This document shows, piece by piece, positions 14,470 through 21,706 of a stretch of DNA of 42,821 nucleotides. The notes beneath the pieces were generated by a model. The model saw only the letters and a program-made list of their open reading frames with translations, did not search any database and was not told where the DNA came from. Within the stretch, counting starts at the first letter, position 1. The number at the start of each line of letters is the position of its first letter. The stretch spans positions 1 to 42,821 of the forward strand of contig NZ_BMFY01000021.1 of assembly GCF_014639315.1 (NCBI RefSeq). Reading direction: 5' to 3'. This DNA comes from Sediminivirga luteola (GTDB lineage: Bacteria > Actinomycetota > Actinomycetes > Actinomycetales > Brevibacteriaceae). Made by a program: the position numbers and the translations under genes.

Positions 14470-15534
14470 ATGCGTCGCACGCCCACCACAGCCAGGACCG
14501 CAACCGCCGTCGCCGCGCTCGCCGCCGCGTCGCTGACTCTCGCCGCCTGCTCCGGCGGAGCGGACGCCGCCACCGAAGCGGACCTCGCGCACGAGCAGGA
14601 CGGCGATATCGTCGTCACCTACAACAGCCCAGCCGAATGGGCGAACTTCGGCGAGGTGCTCACGGAGTTCTCGCAGTTCGCCGGCATCGAAGCGCCCAAC
14701 GACCCGAAGAACTCCGGTCAGGCGCTCGCCGCCCTGCAGACCGAGGCGGCGTCCCCGGTCGCCGATGTCGTCTACGTCGGCATCGCCTTCGCCGACCAGC
14801 TCGTCGACGCCGATCTGCTCCAGCCCTACACCCCTGCCGGTGCCGAGGTGCTCGACGAGGACAACAAGTCCCCCGAGGAGCTGTGGCACGTCGTCCACTC
14901 CGGCACGGTCGCCTTCCTGGTCAACACCGATGCGCTAGGCGATGTCCCGGTCCCGCAGTCCTGGGAGGACCTGCTCGATCCCCAGTACGAGGGCCTGGTC
15001 GGCTACCTCGACCCCTCCCAGGCCGCCGTCGGCTACTCCGTGGCGACCGCCGCGAACCTCGCACTCGGCGGGGACCTGGACAACTGGGAGCCCGGCCTGG
15101 AATACCTCTCCGACCTGGCGGACAACGGCGCCGTGACCCCGGCCCAGACCGCCACCGCCTCGCTGTCGCAGGGTGAGATCCCGATCCTCATCGACGCCGA
15201 CTTCAACGGCTACAACCTGCAGGAGCAGGGCAGCAACATCGAGGTCGTCATCCCCGCAGAGGGTAGCTTGGAGATCCCCTACGTCGTCGGCCTTGTCAAC
15301 GGTGCCCCGCACCCGAACAACGGCAAGAACCTGCTCGACTTCTACTTCTCCGAGGACGGCCAGGCGCTGTTCTCCCAGGGCTTCATGCGCCCGGCGGTCG
15401 GGGAGTTCCCGGAGGAGCTCGCCGACAAGGTCCTCCCGCCGGAGGAATACGAGCGGGCCGCGACCGTGGACTACTCCCGCATGGGCGAGGTCCAGGAGGA
15501 GTTCACCGGCTTGTACGCGCAGCAGGTGGGCTGA
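14470..15534 (+). CDS. ABC importer substrate-binding lipoprotein (Fe3+/thiamine/AEP-type family)
   Basis: A 354-residue extracytoplasmic solute-binding protein. The N-terminus has three Arg/Thr-rich residues, a hydrophobic Ala-rich stretch and the lipobox L-A-A-C with the lipidated Cys at position 27, so it is membrane anchored. The mature part (I-V-V-T-Y-N-S, A-D-V-V-Y-V-G, SWEDLLDPQYEGLVGY, and G-L-V-N-G-A-P-H-P-N near the C-terminus) fits the family that binds ferric ion, thiamine, putrescine or 2-aminoethylphosphonate. The ATG at 14470 has AGGAGA nine bases ahead. It is the first gene of a five-gene unit. I cannot decide the ligand; there is no obvious ferric-iron Tyr pair. Confidence 0.88.
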   Translation: MRRTPTTARTATAVAALAAASLTLAACSGGADAATEADLAHEQDGDIVVTYNSPAEWANFGEVLTEFSQFAGIEAPNDPKNSGQALAALQTEAASPVADVVYVGIAFADQLVDADLLQPYTPAGAEVLDEDNKSPEELWHVVHSGTVAFLVNTDALGDVPVPQSWEDLLDPQYEGLVGYLDPSQAAVGYSVATAANLALGGDLDNWEPGLEYLSDLADNGAVTPAQTATASLSQGEIPILIDADFNGYNLQEQGSNIEVVIPAEGSLEIPYVVGLVNGAPHPNNGKNLLDFYFSEDGQALFSQGFMRPAVGEFPEELADKVLPPEEYERAATVDYSRMGEVQEEFTGLYAQQVG

Positions 15535-15536
15535 GC

Positions 15537-16445
15537 GTGACCACTGCTCTCCGCTATCCCGTCGGGATGCGGGTCCGGCGGCGGAGGGGAACCGCCCAGG
15601 CGCGGTTCTCCTCCCTGCCGGCGGCGCTTCCCGGCATCGCGGTGCTGCTGATCTTCGGCGCCGTGCCGCTGGCCATCCTCAGCGTCACCGCGCTCGGCCT
15701 CGGCGCCACCGGCAGCGGCGAGCAGCCGGGCTTCACCTTCGGCCATCTGCTGCAGGTGTTCACTGAGGCCCGGCTGCGCCGGGAGCTGATCAACTCGATC
15801 GTGGTGGGCATCGGCTCGGTGCTCATCATGCTGATCGCCGGCATCCCGCTGACCTTGGCCATGTCCCGCCACGAGCAGGACCGCGGACCCGGAATCTTGG
15901 GCGGCAGCGCTCTGGTGAGCGTCGTCTTCACGCTGCCGATCGCCCTGCCGGGCATCGTCGTGGGCTTCTTCACCATCCTCATGCTGGGCCGCACCGGCCT
16001 CTTCGCCCAGGCGATCCCCGCTTTCGGCGGCATGGCCTACGCCATCCCCGGGCTCTTCGCGGCCTATGTCTATTTCTCCTTCCCACGGGTGATCGGTCCG
16101 CTGCGCGCGGTCATGTCCTCCTTCGACCACTCCCTCGTGGACACCGCCCGGACCCTGGGATCCTCCCGGCTGCGCGCCTTCTTCACCGTGTCCCTGCCCA
16201 TCGTCCTCCCGGCCGTGGTGGAGGTGCTGGGCACCGCCGCTGCAGTGACCATCGGCGGCTACGGCACCATCGCAACGCTCTCCCAGGGGGAACGGCTGCT
16301 GGCGCTCTCCGTCGCCGATGAACTCTCCAACCGCTACCAGGTCGCCTCCGCCTCCGGTCTGGCGGTCGTGCTGGCCATGCTGGCCGCCGGCACCTTGGCC
16401 GTCTCCCGCGGCCTGGCCCGCATCCTCGAGAGGAGCCGCGCATGA
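15537..16445 (+). CDS. ABC importer permease 1
   Basis: A 302-residue inner-membrane permease with about six transmembrane helices and a basic N-terminal tail. The coupling (EAA) loop is visible as S-L-V-D-T-A-R-T-L-G-S-S-R-L-R-A-F-F-T-V-S-L-P, the site that docks on the ATPase. The family is the CysT/PotB/PhnU type (BPD_transp_1). The GTG at 15537 begins two bases after the stop of the binding-protein gene; an ATG at 15567 is a weaker alternative. The next permease overlaps it by ATGA. Confidence 0.88.
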   Translation: MTTALRYPVGMRVRRRRGTAQARFSSLPAALPGIAVLLIFGAVPLAILSVTALGLGATGSGEQPGFTFGHLLQVFTEARLRRELINSIVVGIGSVLIMLIAGIPLTLAMSRHEQDRGPGILGGSALVSVVFTLPIALPGIVVGFFTILMLGRTGLFAQAIPAFGGMAYAIPGLFAAYVYFSFPRVIGPLRAVMSSFDHSLVDTARTLGSSRLRAFFTVSLPIVLPAVVEVLGTAAAVTIGGYGTIATLSQGERLLALSVADELSNRYQVASASGLAVVLAMLAAGTLAVSRGLARILERSRA

Positions 16446-17335
16446 GCACGCCGCAGCAGACGCACTCTGGCCGGTCCGGTCGTCCCGATCTGCCCGGCCG
16501 TGCCGCAGCCGCCACCCCGGGCGGCCGGCGGCCGGCTCGCGTCCCCGGCACCGCCACCGGGGCCGCCACGCGCATCGCCGTGGCGCTCTGCCTGGTCTTC
16601 ATCCTGTTCCCCGTACTCATCTCCTTCGTGGTCGCCACCAGCATGAATTCCGCCCAAGGGCTCTGGGGCGGCGGGGTCACGGGCCAGTGGCTGGTCCAGG
16701 CCTGGGAACAGATCAACCCGACCCTGGGCCGCAGCGCCACCGTCGCGCTCGGCGTCGTCGCGGCCAACCTCGCCCTCGGCGGGCCGCTGGCGATGTGGCT
16801 GGCCCGCAGCGGCTCCCCGCTCACCCGGGCGGTGTCGTTCCTGGCCACCCTGCCCCTCGCCGTGCCCGGCATCGCGCTGAGCATCGGGCTGATCACTGTG
16901 TACCCGGAACTGCGACCCTCAGGGGCGCTGCTCTTCGCCGGACATGTCCTCTTCACGCTGCCGTTCACCCTGGCCGCGCTCGTGCCCGTGTTCGGGGAGC
17001 GTGAACTGCGCGACTGCGAGGACGTCGCCCTGAGCCTGGGCGCACCGGCCTGGCGGGTCCTGGCGACCGTGACCGTTCCGGTCAGCGCCGCCGCGCTCAT
17101 CCAGGCGGTGATCACCGCGTTCGCGCTGTCCTTCGGCGAGTTCAACATCAGCTTCTTCATCAACCCGCCGGCCGCGCCGATGGCGCCCTTCGCCCTGTTC
17201 GACGCCTACTCCACCCAGCGGCTGGAACTGGCCTCGGCGAAGACCGCGCTGTTCATCCTGTGCATCGTGCCGGTCCTGCTCATCGTGGTGCTCTCCCAGC
17301 GCATCACCCGCTCGACGAAAGGCCCGAAAGCGTGA
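16442..17335 (+). CDS. ABC importer permease 2
   Basis: A 297-residue partner permease. A Pro/Arg-rich cytoplasmic N-terminus of about 40 residues precedes six predicted helices; the coupling loop reads D-V-A-L-S-L-G-A-P-A-W-R-V-L-A-T-V-T-V-P. The ATG at 16442 overlaps the previous stop (ATGA) and has GAGAGGAG seven bases upstream. It resembles PotC/PhnV-type permeases and would form the heterodimeric channel with the preceding product. Confidence 0.88.
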   Translation: MSTPQQTHSGRSGRPDLPGRAAAATPGGRRPARVPGTATGAATRIAVALCLVFILFPVLISFVVATSMNSAQGLWGGGVTGQWLVQAWEQINPTLGRSATVALGVVAANLALGGPLAMWLARSGSPLTRAVSFLATLPLAVPGIALSIGLITVYPELRPSGALLFAGHVLFTLPFTLAALVPVFGERELRDCEDVALSLGAPAWRVLATVTVPVSAAALIQAVITAFALSFGEFNISFFINPPAAPMAPFALFDAYSTQRLELASAKTALFILCIVPVLLIVVLSQRITRSTKGPKA

Positions 17336-18414
17336 ACGACGTGACGAACACCGGCGGACTCGTGATCGAGGGCCTGAGCGTCGACTACGACGGCACTCGC
17401 GCCGTGGAAGAACTGAACCTGCACGTGCCCGACGGCGCGACCCTGGCCATCGTCGGGCCCTCCGGATGCGGCAAGAGCACTGTGCTGCGCACCATCGCCG
17501 GGCTCATCGGCGCCTCCGAGGGCAGGGTGGTCCTGGGCGGACGGGATCTGACCGGCGTGCCGGCCTCCAAACGGAACATCGGTCTGGTGCCGCAGCACTA
17601 CGCCCTGTTCCCGCATCTGAGCGTGCGCGGGAACATCGAGTACGGGCTCAAGGCCCGGGGTGTCCCGGCCGCGCAGCGCCGGTCGCGGGTGGACGAGCTG
17701 CTGGAGTTCACCGAGCTGGGCGCGCTGGAACGCCGCAAGCCCGCGCAACTGTCCGGTGGTCAGCGGCAGCGGGTCGCCCTGGCCCGCGCGATGGCCATCA
17801 ACCCGGACGTGCTGCTGCTGGACGAACCCCTGGCCGCGCTCGACCCCCAGCTGCGCGGCGGCATGCGGCGCCAGATGCTGACTCTGCTGGACGCCACCAC
17901 CAGCGTGAACGTGATCGTCACGCACGACCGGCAGGAAGCGCTCGCGATGGCCGATCTGGTCGCGGTGATGCGCGCCGGCAGGCTCGTCCAGATCGGTGCG
18001 CCCAGGGAACTCTGGGCTCGCCCCGCCGATGCCTTCGTGGCGGATTTCCTGTGCGACGCCGCGCTGATCGACGCGGTGCTCACGCCCGAGGGCGTGCAGG
18101 CGTTGGAGGGCCGCTGGCGCATCCCCTCCAGCACATTCGACGATGTCACCCCGCCTGCCGGTGACCAGCCCGCCCGGCTGCTGCTGCGGCCCACCGCGCT
18201 GGCGCTGAGTCACGGGCAGCCGGACCCGCCGGCCGGGAGCATCGAAGCACATGTGCGCCAGGCGGAGTTCGTCGGCGAGAGCACGCTCGCGCAGCTGGAT
18301 CTGGCCGGGCGGACCATCTCCGCCCAGACGCCCGTGCCGGTCGCCGCCGGCGATGTGGTGCACGTGACGATCGCCCAGCGCCGCGGTGTGGTGCTCGGCG
18401 AGAAGGAGGCATAA
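17332..18414 (+). CDS. ABC importer ATP-binding protein
   Basis: A 360-residue ATPase of the PotA/FbpC/PhnT type. Walker A is G-P-S-G-C-G-K-S-T, the Q-loop is V-P-Q-H-Y-A-L-F-P, the signature L-S-G-G-Q-R-Q-R, Walker B V-L-L-L-D-E-P-L-A-A-L-D, and the switch V-I-V-T-H-D-R-Q-E-A-L. The last 120 residues match the TOBE-like regulatory domain of this group. The GTG at 17332 overlaps the permease stop (GTGA). Translation of the downstream hydrolase starts directly after its TAA, so all five genes are co-expressed. Confidence 0.92.
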   Translation: MNDVTNTGGLVIEGLSVDYDGTRAVEELNLHVPDGATLAIVGPSGCGKSTVLRTIAGLIGASEGRVVLGGRDLTGVPASKRNIGLVPQHYALFPHLSVRGNIEYGLKARGVPAAQRRSRVDELLEFTELGALERRKPAQLSGGQRQRVALARAMAINPDVLLLDEPLAALDPQLRGGMRRQMLTLLDATTSVNVIVTHDRQEALAMADLVAVMRAGRLVQIGAPRELWARPADAFVADFLCDAALIDAVLTPEGVQALEGRWRIPSSTFDDVTPPAGDQPARLLLRPTALALSHGQPDPPAGSIEAHVRQAEFVGESTLAQLDLAGRTISAQTPVPVAAGDVVHVTIAQRRGVVLGEKEA

Positions 18415-19521
18415 GTGACCCTGACAGTGGAGATTCTCGGCAGCAACGCCACCGCCCCCACCGCGGCGGGCCCGGCGTCCGGCTACCTGCTGCGCACCGC
18501 CGCCGGCGCCGTGCTGGTGGACGCGGGGCCGGGCGTCATGGCCGAGTACGTCTCCCGGCACCGGCTGTCCGATCTGCGGGCGATCGTCGTGACCCACCTG
18601 CACGCGGACCACTCGCTCGACCTGATGGCACTGGCCTACCGTTGGACGTTCCCGGAGCAACTGCCGCGCATCCCGCTCTACGTGCCGGGCGCCGATGCCG
18701 AACGGCTGAAGGGGTTCGATGCAGTCTTCGGCATCGACACCCTGCCAGGCATGGAGTCGCCCATGCACGCGGCGTGGGAGGTGCGAGGGATGGGCCTGGA
18801 CGGCGGGATCGAACCCGGGCTCGATGATCTGGGCCTGGAACTGCGTTCCTACCGGGCGCATCACCCGGTCCCGGCGGCCAGCCTCCGGTTCCGGTCGCTC
18901 GCCGCGAAGTCCGTCTCTGCTGTCCGGCAGGAAAGCGACGGCTGGGGTGGCGGCATCGGGCATGACCGCAGAGGCGTCCATAACGGGGAAAGCCAGCCCG
19001 AAGCGCAGGAAAGCGACGCTCTGGAAAGCGGCGCTTGGGAAAGCGGCGCGCCGACCGGTGATCTCAGCGGCGGTCAGAGGAACGACGACTGTGCCGGCGG
19101 CGCCGGTGGCCAGGCAGCCGCCGCCGGGGCCACACCTGGTGACCGGCCCGCCAATCCTGGTGACCGGCCTGCCGATTCTGCTGACCGCCCTGGCGACCCT
19201 GCCGACCGGCCCGCTGGTCCCGTGACCGTTGCGTTCTCCGGGGACACCGGCCGCTGCGATGGCGTGCTGGAAGCGGCTCGGGACGCGGACCTGTTCGTGT
19301 GCGAGGCGACCTATCTGGAAGCGGGCCGGCAGGCCACCGAGGGGCACGGTCATCTCACCGGGCGCATGGCCGGCCGCCTGGCCGCCGACGCGGGGGTGAA
19401 GCATCTGGTGCTGAGCCACTTCAGCGTGGACGAGATGCGCGCGGTCGTGGGAGCGCATGCCGCCGAGGAGTTCAGCGGCCGGATCACCGTTGCCGCCCGC
19501 GGCCAGGAACACACGCTGTAA
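18415..19521 (+). CDS. MBL-fold metal-dependent hydrolase (RNase Z/PhnP-like) with a repeat-built insert
   Basis: A 368-residue metallo-beta-lactamase-fold protein. The metal ligands are visible: T-H-L-H-A-D-H (H-x-H-x-D-H, about residues 61-67), a later H-H-P-V (about 149), F-S-G-D-T-G-R (the Asp bridge) and L-S-H-F near the C-terminus. The layout is that of RNase Z-like and PhnP-like phosphodiesterases, which are about 250 residues long; the excess is a hydrophilic insert at about residues 161-270. That insert contains three 5-residue units E-S-x-A-x and four 7-residue units of the form G/A-D-R-P-x-x-P/S. The GTG at 18415 has AAGGAGG directly before it, inside the ATPase gene end. Being the last gene of an importer operon, it probably acts on the imported substrate; phosphodiester or cyclic phosphate cleavage is a guess from the family. 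Confidence 0.85.
   Translation: MTLTVEILGSNATAPTAAGPASGYLLRTAAGAVLVDAGPGVMAEYVSRHRLSDLRAIVVTHLHADHSLDLMALAYRWTFPEQLPRIPLYVPGADAERLKGFDAVFGIDTLPGMESPMHAAWEVRGMGLDGGIEPGLDDLGLELRSYRAHHPVPAASLRFRSLAAKSVSAVRQESDGWGGGIGHDRRGVHNGESQPEAQESDALESGAWESGAPTGDLSGGQRNDDCAGGAGGQAAAAGATPGDRPANPGDRPADSADRPGDPADRPAGPVTVAFSGDTGRCDGVLEAARDADLFVCEATYLEAGRQATEGHGHLTGRMAGRLAADAGVKHLVLSHFSVDEMRAVVGAHAAEEFSGRITVAARGQEHTL
19009..19221 (+). repeat. In-frame tandem repeats inside the MBL hydrolase gene
   Basis: Three 15-base units beginning GAAAGCG (19009-19023, 19024-19038, 19039-19053) encode E-S-D-A-L, E-S-G-A-W, E-S-G-A-P. Further on, four 21-base units (19138-19158, 19159-19179, 19180-19200, 19201-19221) encode GDRPANP, GDRPADS, ADRPGDP and ADRPAGP. 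Unit length is a multiple of three in both, so growth or loss would keep the frame. Confidence 0.8.
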
Positions 19522-19642
19522 CCTTCACGGCCCCGCCGGCGGCTCTTAGGTTTCCATTCCACCGCATGCCAGAACTCTGGACGCGCGTCATCTAGCCTCG
19601 GGCAGCCTCGGGCGCGGTCACACGCGTCGCGCACCTCGCGTG

Positions 19643-19719
19643 GTGACAGAACACCACCGTAATGACAGAACACCACCGTCTACGGTGTGGTTCTGTCATT
19701 TACATGGTGTTCTGTGCAC
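19643..19719. repeat. Four-copy dyad between convergent genes
   Basis: Two direct copies of TGACAGAACACCACCGT (in 19643-19662 and 19662-19680) are followed by two inverted copies: TACGGTGTGGTTCTGTCAT (19681-19699) and TTACATGGTGTTCTGTGCAC (19700-19719). The 10-base ATGACAGAAC (19662-19671) is exactly complementary to GTTCTGTCAT (19690-19699), so a long hairpin can form. It lies between the convergent MBL and treZ genes. It may be a bidirectional terminator, an operator cluster or a remnant of a small mobile element. The remaining bases of 19522-19798 show nothing else. Confidence 0.7.
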
Positions 19720-19798
19720 CGCTGGCGCGGCGCGTTCGCCGTTGCAGGTGCGTGACGGGCCGGGTTGCTGCGGGTGCTGAGAGGGCCCGCGAGGGAAC

Positions 19799-21601
19799 TC
19801 AGCCCAGGACTGCGGCGCTCCAGCCGGGCAGGCGGAGGGCGGCATCGGCGGCGGTGCGGTCGATCTGAGCGGCGGGGCCGTGGGTGTAAGCGGCGGTGTC
19901 CAGCAGGACCCGCTCATCGGAGGCCATCGGGCGGGTGACGCCGACAGGTCCCAGCGAGGTGATGACGCGGACGCCCGGAAGCCGCAGGTCCAGCCAGCGC
20001 TCGTCTTCGGAATGCTCCACGTGGATATCGGCGAATCCCAGCTCCCTGCCGGTGATGCGCTCGGCGCGCAGGGCCGCCAGGTGCCGGTGCAGCCGCAGCA
20101 GCGCGGCGCCCGTGCCCTGGGCGGTCTCCTCCCAGCGCAGCTTGGACCGGATGAAGGTCTCCGGGTCCTGCGGGTCGGGCACCGCGTCCAGGTCCCAGCC
20201 GTGGCGGCCGAACTCCTCCCGCCGCCCGGCGGCCACCGCCTCGGCCAGCCATTCCTCCGGATGGCTGGTGAAGAACTGGAACGGCGTCTGCGCGGCGAAC
20301 TCCTCGCCCATGAACAGCATCGGCGTGTAGGGGCTCAGCAGCAGGAGGGTCGCCGCGACCGCCAGCCGGTCCGGCGGCAGGGTCTGGCTGAGCCGGTCCC
20401 CGGCAGCCCGGTTGCCCACCTGGTCGTGGGTCTGCGCGGAGACCACGAGCGCCGAAGGCCGCACCCGCTCCGGCGGGATCGGCCGCCCGTGGTGGCGCTC
20501 ACGGAAGGAGGAATAGGTGCCGTCGTGGAAGAAACCGCCACGCAGGGTCTTGGCCAGAGCGGAGAACGGCTCGAAGTCCGCGTAGTAGCCGCTCGTCTCA
20601 CCGGTGAGCGCCACGTGCAGCGCGTGGTGGAAATCGTCGGACCACTGCGCCTCCAGGCCCATGCCGCCGGCGTCGCGTTCGGTCACGGTGGCGGGATCGT
20701 TGCGGTCGGACTCGGCGATCAGGGTCAGCGGCCGGCCCAGCTCGGTGGACAATCGTTCCGCGTGGGCGGCCATCTCCTCCAGGATGTGCATCGCGCGGGA
20801 GTCGACGAATGCGTGCACGGCGTCCAGCCGGAAGCCGTCCACGCCGTAGTCCCGGGCGAACATCGTGAGCGTGTCGAGGATGTAGGCGCGGACCTCGTCG
20901 GAGCCGGGCCCGTCCAGGTTCACCGACTTGCCCCAGGTGTTGGCGGCGGCCTGGTGCAGATACGGCCCGAAGCGCTCCAGGTAGTTCCCGCTGGGACCCA
21001 GGTGATTGAACACCACGTCCTGGATCACGCCCAGCCCGCGTTCGTGCGCGGCGGCGACGAACCGCCGGTACGCCTGCGGCCCGCCCAGGCTGTGCTGAAC
21101 GGCATGCCAGAGCACGCCGTCGTACCCCCAGTTGTGCTCCCCGTTGAAAGCGTTGACGGGCATCACCTCCACGAAGCCGGCACCCAGCCGGGCCACGTGG
21201 TCCAGCCGCCCGATGGCCGAGTCCAGGGTGCCCTCGGGGGTGAAGGTGCCGATATGGAGTTCGTAGACGGGTGCGCCGTCCCAGGGCCGGCCACGCCAGT
21301 TGCGGTCCGGCCATTGTTCCGGCGCCGGCAGGGACACCGTGCGGGAGGGGCAGTGCACGCCGTCGGGCTGGAAGCGGGATCGAGGGTCCGGCAGCAGCTC
21401 GGGATCGTCGTCCAGCCGATAGCCGTAGTCGAGTTCGTTCCCGTCGGGCTGCCATTCCGGCGTCCACCAGCCCTCACGAGGTCCCGGCCGGCAGGGGATC
21501 TCCCGGAAGGTGGTGGTGTGCGCGTGCCGGTGCATGAGCGTGACCGCGCCGGCATGCGGCGCCCACACCGAGAACGGCTGCAGGTCGTCGGCTGTCGTCA
21601 T
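19799..21601 (-). CDS. treZ: Malto-oligosyltrehalose trehalohydrolase
   Basis: A 600-residue cytoplasmic GH13 enzyme that releases trehalose from the maltooligosyl-trehalose made by TreY. An N-terminal CBM48-like domain (F-S-V-W-A-P-H-A) is followed by the barrel. Catalytic residues are seen in [10 protein letters not shown] (Asp near 260), [10 protein letters not shown] (Glu near 297) and Q-T-H-D-Q-V-G-N-R (Asp near 393). H-N-W-G-Y-D-G-V and L-F-M-G-E-E-F are also typical. The ATG at 21601 has GAGGAG six bases upstream; the frame upstream of it is not conserved. It lies 105 bases after treY on the same strand. Confidence 0.95.
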   Translation of the reverse strand: MTTADDLQPFSVWAPHAGAVTLMHRHAHTTTFREIPCRPGPREGWWTPEWQPDGNELDYGYRLDDDPELLPDPRSRFQPDGVHCPSRTVSLPAPEQWPDRNWRGRPWDGAPVYELHIGTFTPEGTLDSAIGRLDHVARLGAGFVEVMPVNAFNGEHNWGYDGVLWHAVQHSLGGPQAYRRFVAAAHERGLGVIQDVVFNHLGPSGNYLERFGPYLHQAAANTWGKSVNLDGPGSDEVRAYILDTLTMFARDYGVDGFRLDAVHAFVDSRAMHILEEMAAHAERLSTELGRPLTLIAESDRNDPATVTERDAGGMGLEAQWSDDFHHALHVALTGETSGYYADFEPFSALAKTLRGGFFHDGTYSSFRERHHGRPIPPERVRPSALVVSAQTHDQVGNRAAGDRLSQTLPPDRLAVAATLLLLSPYTPMLFMGEEFAAQTPFQFFTSHPEEWLAEAVAAGRREEFGRHGWDLDAVPDPQDPETFIRSKLRWEETAQGTGAALLRLHRHLAALRAERITGRELGFADIHVEHSEDERWLDLRLPGVRVITSLGPVGVTRPMASDERVLLDTAAYTHGPAAQIDRTAADAALRLPGWSAAVLG

Positions 21602-21706
21602 AGCAGTCTCCTCGTTCCAGATCTCAGGCGACGGTGCCGGTCGCGCGCCGTTCGCGTGCGGCGCGGACACGTGCTGCGCCTTGGGGAGCGTTCCGGTCGC
21701 ACCGGT

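Noticed and set aside
17206-19512. Open frame of 768 codons on the minus strand opposite the ATPase and MBL genes
   Set aside because: It runs antisense to two genes with clear motifs and has a His/Gln/Arg/Gly-rich composition without any domain; such frames arise in GC-rich coding DNA.
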